Assembly (NCBI GenBank): GCA_025357175.1
Contig: JANXPS010000127.1
Coordinates: forward strand, 1 to 9,674
DNA from: Deltaproteobacteria bacterium
Lineage (GTDB): Bacteria > Desulfobacterota > Deferrimicrobia > Deferrimicrobiales > Deferrimicrobiaceae
Reading direction: 5' to 3'
DNA length: 9,674 nt
The notes beneath the pieces are model-generated. The model saw nothing but the letters and a program-made list of their open reading frames with translations, was not told the DNA's origin and searched no databases. A program made the position numbers and the translations under genes. How positions within the stretch are numbered: the first letter of the stretch is position 1; each line of letters starts with the position of its first letter. Below, piece by piece: positions 1 through 6,634 of the stretch.

Positions 1-338
1 CCCGCGAGGAACCAGAATAGGGTGTCGGCGACGACGAGATCGACCTTGAGCTTCCGCCAGAGCAGCGCCACGATGGCCGCCTCCGCGGAGAAGGTGATCA
101 TCGCGTACGGATGGTGGTAGAGGACGAGCGTGTAGGCCGAGGAAACGAGCGCGGCGAGCACCCCCCAGCCGGCGCCGTACCACTGGATGATCATCATGAC
201 GGGGATCGACCCGAACAGCAGGTCGGACCCCAGCAGGAAGGGCGCGCGGAAATGGTTGCCGGCCATCCCGGCGACAATGAGGACCGGCAGCATCGCAGCC
301 CGGACGAGCCGTTCGCTGCGGGACAGATCGGTAGGCAA
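1..338 (-). CDS. Membrane sensor protein, N-terminal fragment (cut by window edge)
   Basis: Reading leftward from a TTG at 338, 112 codons stay open to the edge of the window. The product starts MPTDLSRSERLVRAAMLPVL and is strongly hydrophobic, with likely membrane segments near residues 14-28, 39-53, 57-74 and 86-94, and a fifth starting near 101. The stretch around residues 29-80 (NHF, LLFGS, YGAGWG, YHHPYAM) resembles, from memory, the N-terminal membrane module of histidine kinases and diguanylate cyclases in Deltaproteobacteria and Nitrospirae. A signalling domain would be expected beyond the edge, but none is visible, so the output type is unknown. The TTG start is chosen because GGAGGG lies 6 nt upstream and no ATG or GTG in this frame fits better. 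It is divergent from the acyl-CoA synthetase gene and may share its promoter region. I am confident it is a polytopic membrane protein and less sure that it is a sensor. Confidence 0.72.
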   Translation of the reverse strand, partial: MPTDLSRSERLVRAAMLPVLIVAGMAGNHFRAPFLLGSDLLFGSIPVMMIIQWYGAGWGVLAALVSSAYTLVLYHHPYAMITFSAEAAIVALLWRKLKVDLVVADTLFWFLA

Positions 339-344
339 TGGCCA

Positions 345-350
345 CCCTCC
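345..350 (-). promoter_or_regulatory. Ribosome binding site deciding a TTG start
   Basis: On the minus strand this reads GGAGGG and ends 6 nt before the TTG at 338. It is the main reason for placing the start of the left-edge membrane protein at a TTG codon. Confidence 0.6.
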
Positions 351-369
351 AGGACTTCTTATGGATATC

Positions 370-399
370 TTGCCCCATTCCGGTCCGGCTTTGTATACT
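370..399 (+). promoter_or_regulatory. Sigma-70-type promoter for the ligase/phosphorylase operon
   Basis: A -35 like TTGCCC (370-375), an 18-nt spacer and a -10 like TATACT (394-399) precede the acyl-CoA synthetase gene. Transcription would begin near 405, giving a leader of only about 17 nt that carries GGAGGG (410-415) 7 nt before the ATG. The -10 lies in the palindrome GTATAC (393-398), so a minus-strand -10 for the divergent membrane gene could overlap it, but I see no good minus-strand -35. Confidence 0.55.
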
Positions 400-422
400 G
401 TCCGGCACCGGAGGGCATATCC

Positions 423-2081
423 ATGGACTTTCTGAATGTCACGATCGGAAGGATGACCGACGAGATCGCGAGGCAGCATCCCGAGAACGACGCGCTGGTC
501 TACGTCGATCGCGGCCTTCGCATGACATACCGCCAGTTTCGCGAACGGTGCCGCGCACTGAGCCGTGGACTGATGGCGCTCGGCGTCAAGAAGGGCGACC
601 ACGTCGCGATCTGGGCCACCAACTATCCCGAGTGGGTGCTTCTGCAGTTCGCGGCCGCCCGGATGGGCGCGGTGCTCATCACCGTCAACACCGCCTATCG
701 GCCGTTCGAGCTCGAATACCTCTTGAAGCAGAGCGACACCGGCACGCTCATCCTGACCGACGGCTTCAAGGACGTCGGCTATCCCGACACGCTCTACGAA
801 GTCTGCCCCGAGCTCAAGAAGGCCCACCCGGGCCAGTTCCGTTCCGAGAAGTTCCCGCACCTGCGCAACGTCGTCCACATCGGGGAAGGCAAGCTTCCCG
901 GCATGTTCAACTGGAACGAGATGATGGCGATGGGCGAGAACATCCCCCCCTCCGCGCTCGAGGATCTCGAACAGGCGTGCAGCCCCGACGACGTCATCTG
1001 CATCATGTACACCTCGGGCACCACCGGCTTCCCCAAGGGCGTCATGCTGACCCACAAGAACCTCGTGATGAACGGCTACAGCATCGGCGAGTGCATGAAG
1101 TTCACCGAGAAGGACCGGCTCTGCATCCCCGTTCCGTTCTTCCACTGCTTCGGCTGCGTGCTGGCGACGATGGCGTGCGTCACGCACGGATCGACGATGG
1201 TGCCGGTCGAGCATTTCAACCCGCCCGCCGTCCTCGAGTCGGTCACGAAAGAGAAGTGCACGGCGCTCCACGGCGTGCCGACGATGTTCATCGCCGAACT
1301 CGAGCACCTCGCCGCTTCGGAGCCGGGACAGTACGACCTGTCGTCGCTGCGAACCGGCATCATGGCGGGTTCTCCCTGTCCGACCGAGGTGATGAAGACG
1401 GTCGTCGATAAAATGAACATGAAGGAGATCACGATCGCCTACGGCCTGACCGAGGCGTCGCCCGTGATCACCCAGACCCGCGTCAACGATTCGCTCGAAC
1501 TCCGGGTGTCCACCGTCGGCCGGGTGCTGCCCGGCGTCGAGGCGAAGATCGTCGATCCCGAGAGCCGCAAGGAGCTCCCGCACGGCACCCCCGGCGAGCT
1601 GGCGACGCGCGGCTATCTCATCATGAAGGGCTACTACAAGAACGGGGAGGCGACCGACGAGGTGCTCGACCGCGACGGCTGGCTCTACACCGGCGATCTT
1701 GCCGTGGTCGACGAGAACGGCTACTACAAGATCACGGGACGCGCGAAGGACATGATCATCCGCGGCGGCGAAAACATCTACCCGCGCGAGATCGAGGAGT
1801 ATCTCTACACCCACCCGCACATCGTCGATGTGCAGGTCGTCGGCGTCCCGAGCCGGAAGTACGGCGAGGAGGTGTGCGCCTGCGTCCGGCTGCGTCCCGG
1901 CACTTCCGCGACCCCCGAGGAAATCATCGACTTCTGCAAGGGGAGGATCGCCCGGTTCAAGGTGCCCAAGTACGTCTCGTTCGTCGACGATTTCCCCAAG
2001 ACCGCGAGCGGCAAAATCCAGAAATACAAGTTGCGCGAAGCGATGGCGAAGTACTTCGCGCTCGAAGGAGAAGTCCGATGA
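423..2081 (+). CDS. Fatty-acid/acyl-CoA synthetase (AMP-binding, ACSF2/YngI-like)
   Basis: This 552-residue member of the ANL adenylating superfamily is predicted to activate a medium- or long-chain carboxylic acid with ATP to the acyl-adenylate and then to acyl-CoA in the cytoplasm. The P-loop motif YTSGTTGFPKG is at 196-206, the A5 motif YGLTEASP at 340-347, TGD at 423-425, the hinge region GRAKDMIIRGGENIYPREIE at 439-458, and the C-terminal catalytic lysine is K531 in KTASGKI. Length and all core motifs are normal, so it should be active. The frame is open upstream to 111, but the ATG at 423 is chosen because GGAGGG sits 7 nt before it and a promoter lies just upstream. Its stop overlaps the start of the phosphorylase gene by 4 nt. 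Overall resemblance is to the ACSF2/YngI group rather than acetate or benzoate ligases; chain-length preference cannot be read from the sequence. Confidence 0.94.
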   Translation: MDFLNVTIGRMTDEIARQHPENDALVYVDRGLRMTYRQFRERCRALSRGLMALGVKKGDHVAIWATNYPEWVLLQFAAARMGAVLITVNTAYRPFELEYLLKQSDTGTLILTDGFKDVGYPDTLYEVCPELKKAHPGQFRSEKFPHLRNVVHIGEGKLPGMFNWNEMMAMGENIPPSALEDLEQACSPDDVICIMYTSGTTGFPKGVMLTHKNLVMNGYSIGECMKFTEKDRLCIPVPFFHCFGCVLATMACVTHGSTMVPVEHFNPPAVLESVTKEKCTALHGVPTMFIAELEHLAASEPGQYDLSSLRTGIMAGSPCPTEVMKTVVDKMNMKEITIAYGLTEASPVITQTRVNDSLELRVSTVGRVLPGVEAKIVDPESRKELPHGTPGELATRGYLIMKGYYKNGEATDEVLDRDGWLYTGDLAVVDENGYYKITGRAKDMIIRGGENIYPREIEEYLYTHPHIVDVQVVGVPSRKYGEEVCACVRLRPGTSATPEEIIDFCKGRIARFKVPKYVSFVDDFPKTASGKIQKYKLREAMAKYFALEGEVR

Positions 2082-4630
2082 AGGTTCGCCACTTCCACGT
2101 CCGCCCCGATATCCCGGAGGCGCTCAAGCCGCTCGAAGATCTGGCACGCAACCTCTGGTTCTCCTGGAACTGGGAGGCGGTCCAGCTCTTCATCCGCCTC
2201 AACCCGGCGCTGTGGGAGCGCTCCTACCAGAACCCGGTTCTGATGCTCGGGCTCCTGCCGCAGGAAGACCTCGATGCGGCGGCGGCCGACGAGAGCTTCG
2301 TAGCCAACCTCAACCGGGTGCACCGTACGTTCAACGACTATCTCGCCGCGCCTACCTGGTTCCAGGAACGCCATGGTGACGAGAAAGGCTTCCTGGCAGC
2401 CTACTTCTCTTGCGAGTTCGGCATCGACGAGGGACTGCCGATCTACTCGGGCGGCCTCGGAATCCTCTCCGGCGATCATCTGAAGTCGGCCTCCGACCTC
2501 GGGCTGCCGCTGGTCGGGGTAGGCCTTCTTTACCAGAAGGGCTATTTTCGGCAGGTGCTCAGCCTCGACGGCTGGCAGCAGGAGCAATATCCCGAGAACG
2601 ACTGGTACAACATGCCGGTTACCCTGATGAAGGGCGAAGACGGCAACCAGGTCACCATCGAAATCGACATGGCAGGGGAGAATGTGACGGCGCGCGTCTG
2701 GCGGGTGCAGGTCGGCCGGACGCCGCTCTACCTGCTCGACACAAATCTCGTGGGTAACTCGGCCCGCGCGCGCGACATCACCTCGACGCTCTACGGCGGA
2801 GACCGCGAGCAGCGCCTTCGCCAGGAGATGCTGCTGGGCATGGGCGGCGTCAAGGTTCTCAAGGCGTTGGGGCTCGCGCCTTCGGTCTACCACATGAACG
2901 AGGGCCATTCTGCGTTCCTCATCCTCGAACGGACCCGGATGCTGATGGCCGACCGGGGACTTTCGCTCGAGGCGGCGCGCGAGCTGGTGTTCGCCACGAA
3001 CGTGTTCACGACGCACACGCCGGTTCCCGCCGGCAACGAGGTGTTCGACCCCGAGCTGCTCCGGAAATACCTGCAGCCGACGGCCGACGCGCTCGGAATC
3101 GGCTGGGATGCGTTCCTGGCTCTCGGACAGGGTTGCCAGGAGCCCGGGCAGGCGCCGCTCTTCGGCATGACCGTGTTCGCCCTGCGCAACGCGGCGTTCG
3201 CCAACGGCGTCAGCGCGCTGCACGGAGAGGTTTCCCGCAAGATGTGGAAGTCGCTCTGGCCGACGCTGCCCGAAGCCGAGGTGCCGATCGGCCACGTCAC
3301 CAACGGGGTGCACACCCTCACCTGGCTCAGCCACGAGATGGAAGAGCTCTACCTCCGCTATCTAGGGCCCCGCTTCATCGAAAAGCCGGCCGACCACAAG
3401 GTGTGGGAGCGGATCGCTGCCATCCCGGACGGCGAGATGTGGCGCGCGCACCAGACGCGCAAGGAACGGCTGGTCTTCTTCATCCGCAAGCGGCTGAAGT
3501 CGCAGCTGCTCCGGCAGGTAGCGGGCGCCGGCGCGCTGCGCGCGGCCGAGGAGGTGCTCAATCCCGAGGCGCTGACGATCGGCTTCTCACGCCGTTTCGC
3601 GACGTACAAGCGGGCGGGGCTCCTGTTCCGGCAGCCCGAGCGGCTGGCGAAGCTGCTCGCCGACGCCGATCGGCCCGTACAGATCGTCTTCGCGGGCAAA
3701 GCGCATCCGCAGGATCTTCCCGCGAAGGAGATCATCCGCTCGGTGGTCCATTTCACCCAGGATGCGCGGGTCCGGCACCAGCTCGTCTTCCTCGAGGACT
3801 ACGACCTCAACGTTGCGCGCTATCTCGTGCAGGGCGTGGACGTCTGGCTCAACACCCCGCGCAGGCCGCTCGAGGCGTCCGGCACCAGCGGCATGAAGGC
3901 GGCGGTCAACGGCGCGCTCAACGTGTCGGTGCTCGACGGCTGGTGGTGCGAGGGGAACGACCTCGACACCGGCTGGTCCATCGGCGGAACCGAGGAATAC
4001 AAGGACACCGAAGAGCAGGACCAGGTCGAGTGCGAGGCGCTGTTCAACCTGCTCGAGCGGGAAATCGTGCCGCTGTTCTACAAGCGCGACCGCGCGGACC
4101 TGCCCAGGGAGTGGATCGGCATGATGAAGGGCGCCGTTCGCAAGCTGGGCGCGGTCTTCAACACCAACCGGATGGTCGAGGAATACACCGAGCGGTTCTA
4201 TCTGTCCGCGCACGCGGCTGGCGCCCGCCTGTCGCAGGACGGGCTCGAGGGGGCCAAGCGGCTGGCCGACTGGAGGAAAAGGGTCTCTGGGTCCTGGAGC
4301 GACGTGTCCGTGCGCACCGCCGAGCGGCGGAAGGACAAGACGATCTTCGTCGGCAATTCGATGGAACTGACCGTCCGGGTGGCTCTGGGCGACCTGACGC
4401 CCGAGGACGTCGCGGTCGAGATCTGGTACGGGCCGATGGATTCGAACAACGAGATCCGGGACGGACGGGTGGCACTGGCGGTCCACGAGGGCAAGGAGGG
4501 CGCCGACGATGTCTTCCGGGCCGACCTGCCCGCGGTCCTCACGGGCCGCTATGGCTACACGGCGCGGGCGGTGCCTCAGCACCCCGACCTGGTCAACCCG
4601 CTGACGCCGCTACTTATTTCTTGGGAGTGA
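2078..4630 (+). CDS. glgP: Alpha-glucan (glycogen/maltodextrin) phosphorylase
   Basis: This 850-residue enzyme is predicted to release glucose-1-phosphate from the non-reducing ends of alpha-1,4-glucan using inorganic phosphate, with pyridoxal phosphate as cofactor. It belongs to the alpha-glucan phosphorylase group of TIGR02094 rather than the classical rabbit-muscle type. The N-terminus (about 1-110, DLARNLWFSWN) is the DUF3417-like domain typical of that group. GGLGILSGDHLKSASDLGLP is at 125-144, HMNEGHSAF at 272-280, GFSRRFATYKR at 502-512 and FAGKAHPQD at 538-546. The cofactor lysine should be K607 in EASGTSGMKAAVNG. A C-terminal region (about 740-850) rich in predicted beta strands follows the catalytic part. 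The ATG at 2078 overlaps the preceding stop as ATGA and has GAAGGAG 7 nt upstream, suggesting translational coupling. The stop codon lies inside a strong inverted repeat. Length and motifs are complete. Confidence 0.95.
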   Translation: MKVRHFHVRPDIPEALKPLEDLARNLWFSWNWEAVQLFIRLNPALWERSYQNPVLMLGLLPQEDLDAAAADESFVANLNRVHRTFNDYLAAPTWFQERHGDEKGFLAAYFSCEFGIDEGLPIYSGGLGILSGDHLKSASDLGLPLVGVGLLYQKGYFRQVLSLDGWQQEQYPENDWYNMPVTLMKGEDGNQVTIEIDMAGENVTARVWRVQVGRTPLYLLDTNLVGNSARARDITSTLYGGDREQRLRQEMLLGMGGVKVLKALGLAPSVYHMNEGHSAFLILERTRMLMADRGLSLEAARELVFATNVFTTHTPVPAGNEVFDPELLRKYLQPTADALGIGWDAFLALGQGCQEPGQAPLFGMTVFALRNAAFANGVSALHGEVSRKMWKSLWPTLPEAEVPIGHVTNGVHTLTWLSHEMEELYLRYLGPRFIEKPADHKVWERIAAIPDGEMWRAHQTRKERLVFFIRKRLKSQLLRQVAGAGALRAAEEVLNPEALTIGFSRRFATYKRAGLLFRQPERLAKLLADADRPVQIVFAGKAHPQDLPAKEIIRSVVHFTQDARVRHQLVFLEDYDLNVARYLVQGVDVWLNTPRRPLEASGTSGMKAAVNGALNVSVLDGWWCEGNDLDTGWSIGGTEEYKDTEEQDQVECEALFNLLEREIVPLFYKRDRADLPREWIGMMKGAVRKLGAVFNTNRMVEEYTERFYLSAHAAGARLSQDGLEGAKRLADWRKRVSGSWSDVSVRTAERRKDKTIFVGNSMELTVRVALGDLTPEDVAVEIWYGPMDSNNEIRDGRVALAVHEGKEGADDVFRADLPAVLTGRYGYTARAVPQHPDLVNPLTPLLISWE

Positions 4631-4673
4631 GAAATCCTCAGGTTGTATAAATAGACGGGATTTCTCACTCCAA
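4621..4673. terminator. Strong inverted repeat straddling the glgP stop; possible bidirectional terminator
   Basis: The arms GGAGTGAGAAATCC (4624-4637) and its exact reverse complement (4658-4671) form a perfect 14-bp stem. TT at 4621-4622 can also pair with AA at 4672-4673 past a one-base bulge. The 20-nt loop (4638-4657) is AT-rich and contains TATAAATAG. The glgP stop TGA (4628-4630) is inside the left arm. Neither strand shows a U-run after the stem, so it is not a textbook intrinsic terminator. It lies between convergent genes, where it could block transcription from both sides or protect the glgP mRNA end. It could equally be a copy of a dispersed repeat. The inverted repeat is certain; its function is inferred. 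Confidence 0.5.
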
Positions 4674-4691
4674 GGCGGGCGCCGACCGATC

Positions 4692-4720
4692 AGGGAGGAA
4701 GAGCGCCCATGGATGGGCGC
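4692..4720 (-). terminator. Palindromic hairpin, possible terminator of the glycosyltransferase unit
   Basis: GCGCCC (4703-4708) and GGGCGC (4715-4720) form a 6-bp GC stem, extendable to 7 or 8 bp, around ATGGAT on the plus strand. Read on the minus strand, downstream of the glycosyltransferase stop at 4812, the hairpin is followed by the pyrimidine tract TCTTCCTCCCT (4702-4692). That makes a weak intrinsic terminator, because U is mixed with C. On the plus strand the loop fits the ANGGA pattern of CsrA/RsmA sites. The rest of the 4674-4811 gap shows nothing I can support. Confidence 0.35.
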
Positions 4721-4811
4721 GGAAGCCTGCCGCGGCCGCCGGTGCAGCGAGAGCACGATGGTCGAACGTGAGCCGGTGGGAAGCCCTCCCGCGGAGCCCA
4801 GGATTTGCGGG

Positions 4812-5546
4812 CTATCGGTAGATTCTCGCGCACGTTTCGGGTTTCATGCCTGCCGCGTGCGCCGCGCGCAGGAACCACATCAGGAAAATGGTGCGCAACG
4901 GGCCGCATGCCTCCCACCGACGGGCGGAGGTTGCGGCCCGTTGTGCAAGAAGGACGGTCGGTCCGCTCTTTCGCAGCGCGGCGGAGAAGCGGACGTCCTC
5001 CATCAAAGGCACTTCCTCGTATCCCTTCAGCCGTTCGAAAAGCGCGCGCCGGACGAAGATCGCCTGGTCTCCGGTGTAGCTGCGGAAGATGCGCGACCGG
5101 GCGCCGATCATCCGTCCGGTCAATCCGAGCAGGGCGCGCGTCCAGGGAGTCGTCGAGGGCGAGTGGGAAAGGGTCACGGCGAATGCGCCCCCGGCGAGCG
5201 ACCCGTCCCGCATCGCGGCCCGGATGGCGCCGCACGCGCAATGGGGCAGCCGTGTGTCGGCGTGAAGGAAGCACAAGAGGTCGCCGGTCGCCGATGCGGC
5301 GCCGGCGTTCATCTGGGCGGCGCGGCCCCGGGGGCTTGCGATGACCCGGTCGGCGCCGCCTGTCCGGGCTTCGTCGGCCGTGGTGTCGGCGCTGTCGCCG
5401 TCGACGACGATCACCTCGTCGGCTCCGGCCTCACGGGCGTTGCGGATGCAGTCGCCGATGGCGCCGGCCTCGTTCAACGCGGGAATGATCACCGAGATTC
5501 GCAAGCCGCATCGATCGCCGCGCTCGGTTTCCCGGGAGCGCGTCAC
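4812..5546 (-). CDS. Family 2 glycosyltransferase (TIGR04283-like)
   Basis: This predicted GT-A-fold glycosyltransferase has 244 residues from the GTG at 5546. The nucleotide-sugar fold begins with ISVIIPALNEAG (17-28), then VVDGDSADTT (47-56), RGRAAQMNAGA (73-83), the metal-binding FLHADT (93-98), GDQAIFVRR (159-167) and the probable catalytic-base region LMEDVRF (181-187). The order and short length match TIGR04283, a group often found beside radical-SAM/selenodomain and arsenosugar-type genes; donor and acceptor here are unknown. The GTG overlaps the upstream gene's stop as GTGA. A TTG at 5504 would give a 230-residue form starting MRISVIIPALNE, which is also plausible because neither start has a clear ribosome site. 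The C-terminus has a hydrophobic patch (about 219-228) that may lie against the membrane. It ends with TAG at 4814-4812 and converges with glgP. Confidence 0.88.
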   Translation of the reverse strand: MTRSRETERGDRCGLRISVIIPALNEAGAIGDCIRNAREAGADEVIVVDGDSADTTADEARTGGADRVIASPRGRAAQMNAGAASATGDLLCFLHADTRLPHCACGAIRAAMRDGSLAGGAFAVTLSHSPSTTPWTRALLGLTGRMIGARSRIFRSYTGDQAIFVRRALFERLKGYEEVPLMEDVRFSAALRKSGPTVLLAQRAATSARRWEACGPLRTIFLMWFLRAAHAAGMKPETCARIYR

Positions 5547-6253
5547 GCGTCGTCGTCCGCCCGGGTGGCGCCGCGAAGGGTTCGCGCGATCTTCGGCAGG
5601 AATAGCGAGAACACGAGCAGCGCGACGGGAAACAGCACATCGAAGTGCAGGAGGTCGGCCGGGGAACGGTAACTTCGGGCCAGTTCCCAGAAGCTGCCGA
5701 AGCAGAAGGTGGAGATGATGAACGGCGCGGCACCGCCGAGCACGGTTCCCCAGAAATAATCCTTGAAGCGGATCCGCGTGGCGCCCGCGCCGTAGTTGAG
5801 GACGATGAAGGGGAACCAGGCCAGACGCAGGTAGAAGATGACCGAAAAGCCGTGACGCTCGGACTTGGCGTTCAGCTCTGCAAGCTTTCCCGATGCGAAC
5901 CGGTGGGCGAGGTCGTGGAGGAAGTAGCGCCCGAGGACGAACGAGGCCGAGGCCGCGAGAATCGCCGCCGTAAAGTTGTAGAGCGAGCCGGACAGCTTGC
6001 CGAACAGAAGTGCGCCGGCCAGGACGAACGGCGTCGCGGGCAGGAACAGCAACCCGGCGGTCATGATCGCGACGAAGGCCAGCGGACCGAAGGCGCCCGC
6101 ATCGCGCACCATCCCGTTCATCCGCTCGACGAGTTCGGACCGCCCGGCGGCCGACAGGAGCATCGTCCCGAACGGCGTCCCGAACAGCAGCCAGCAACCC
6201 GCGGCCGCGAGCACCGCAAAGACGGCAATCTTTATCCACGACGAACGGTTCAA
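5543..6253 (-). CDS. TVP38/TMEM64 family (VTT domain) inner-membrane protein
   Basis: This 236-residue polytopic membrane protein belongs to the VTT/SNARE-associated family related to DedA; members are implicated in lipid scrambling or envelope homeostasis. Hydrophobic segments lie near 7-24, 54-85, 93-108, 137-153, 168-187 and 205-219. The core family signature is visible as AGALLFGKLSGSLYNFTAAI (79-98), with the GR of ASFVLGRYFL near 103-112. The second half of the signature is YGAGATRIRFKDYFWGTVLG (154-173). The start is a TTG at 6253, chosen because GGGAGG is 5 nt upstream and the protein begins MNRSSWIKIAVFAVL just before the first membrane segment. The frame stays open far upstream through the repeat element but shows nothing protein-like there. 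It is the first gene of a two-gene unit with the glycosyltransferase. No convincing promoter is visible between the element and the start. Confidence 0.9.
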   Translation of the reverse strand: MNRSSWIKIAVFAVLAAAGCWLLFGTPFGTMLLSAAGRSELVERMNGMVRDAGAFGPLAFVAIMTAGLLFLPATPFVLAGALLFGKLSGSLYNFTAAILAASASFVLGRYFLHDLAHRFASGKLAELNAKSERHGFSVIFYLRLAWFPFIVLNYGAGATRIRFKDYFWGTVLGGAAPFIISTFCFGSFWELARSYRSPADLLHFDVLFPVALLVFSLFLPKIARTLRGATRADDDA

Positions 6254-6258
6254 CCAAT

Positions 6259-6264
6259 CCTCCC
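6259..6264 (-). promoter_or_regulatory. Ribosome binding site deciding a TTG start
   Basis: On the minus strand this reads GGGAGG, 5 nt before the TTG at 6253. It fixes the start of the VTT-domain protein at a TTG codon; no in-frame ATG lies near it. Confidence 0.6.
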
Positions 6265-6314
6265 TGGGGCAGACTCCGGTCCGGACTGTCGAGTGGTATC
6301 TTACTACGGACCCA

Positions 6315-6585
6315 CGGATGCCCGATAAATCCTTGCTCAGTCCCCATCCCGCCTCCGCTACGGATAACGAGGGCACCCTGCGATGTATGCGCGTCGTGCA
6401 TCCCGGCATGCGCAACGGCTCCGGGTGCCTCCTCTCCGGGGGCGTGTGCCCCGAGCGTTCTGGGGCGCTATGGATAGCGCCGCGAGCCTGAGCAAGCCGT
6501 CCCCCGGAAGGAAGTACCCGAGACGTGCAGCTTGCCGGGCGACAGCGACGCTCTCGAGCGTAGCGAAGGAATTTGTGGGCATCCG
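6315..6585. repeat. 271-bp fold-back element with imperfect terminal inverted repeats (MITE- or REP-like)
   Basis: The left end CGGATGCCCGATAAATCC (6315-6332) matches the reverse complement of the right end, CGGATGCCCACAAATTCC. The first 9 bases are identical and the rest aligns with small changes. A second inner pair also matches: CCTCCGCTACG (6352-6362) against the reverse complement of CGTAGCGAAGG (6559-6569), with one mismatch. Inside are further stems: GGCACCC (6372-6378) with GGGTGCC (6423-6429), GGGGC with GCCCC (6439-6452), the ATGGAT hairpin at 6464-6481, and GCAAGC (6492-6497) with GCTTGC (6530-6535). There is no transposase and no clear target-site duplication. It fills most of the 381-bp gap between the VTT gene and the lipoprotein gene. 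It could be a small non-autonomous mobile element, a dispersed intergenic repeat or a structured RNA. I recognise no known RNA family in it. Confidence 0.55.
6464..6481. other. Hairpin with ATGGAT loop inside the fold-back element
   Basis: GGCGCT (6464-6469) and AGCGCC (6476-6481) form a perfect 6-bp stem around ATGGAT (6470-6475), extendable to 8 bp on paper. The loop is identical to that of the hairpin at 4703-4720, although the stem sequences differ. On the plus strand the loop fits the ANGGA consensus of CsrA/RsmA sites. The stem is certain, the role is not. Confidence 0.4.
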
Positions 6586-6588
6586 GTA

Positions 6589-6594
6589 TACAAT
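6589..6594 (+). promoter_or_regulatory. Possible -10 element for the lipoprotein/two-component operon
   Basis: TACAAT lies 4 nt outside the right end of the fold-back element and about 40 nt before the lipoprotein ATG. I see no matching -35 at 16-18 nt, and no sigma-54 -24/-12 site. Any -35 would fall inside the right terminal repeat, so the element may have supplied or changed the promoter. This is weak evidence. Confidence 0.25.
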
Positions 6595-6634
6595 GGACGA
6601 TCGAATCCACAATCGACCCACGGGGGTGCAAGAC

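Noticed and set aside
944..950. Seven-C run in the acyl-CoA synthetase gene
   Set aside because: Short for slippage, and the frame and motifs on both sides are normal.
1805..3334. Long minus-strand open frame of 509 codons
   Set aside because: It is antisense to the ligase end and the phosphorylase, both with clear motifs. The translation is low-complexity R, E, V and H-rich, as expected for a shadow frame in GC-rich DNA.
4709..4771. 20-codon plus-strand reading frame after AGGGAGGA
   Set aside because: The start codon lies in the loop of a palindrome, the peptide is rich in R, P and G without pattern, and it sits in a gap between convergent genes. The ribosome-site match is probably chance.
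4713..5672. Plus-strand frame of 319 codons opposite the glycosyltransferase
   Set aside because: No motif or family resemblance and no plausible start; the minus-strand gene explains the region.
5547..6401. Upstream extension of the glycosyltransferase frame on the minus strand
   Set aside because: It overlaps the VTT gene in another frame, and the glycosyltransferase fold starts only at about 5498.
6498..6525. CCGGAAGGAAG (6504-6514) resembling the tetraloop region of bacterial SRP 4.5S RNA
   Set aside because: The match covers only the GGAA loop and the next few bases. The conserved GGTCAGG on the 5' side and GCAGCC on the 3' side are missing, so it is most likely chance.
6370..6634. Riboswitch or other known cis-RNA in the lipoprotein leader
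   Set aside because: I compared it from memory with cyclic-di-GMP, cobalamin, TPP, Moco and fluoride motifs and found no conserved core. The structure is better explained by the fold-back element.
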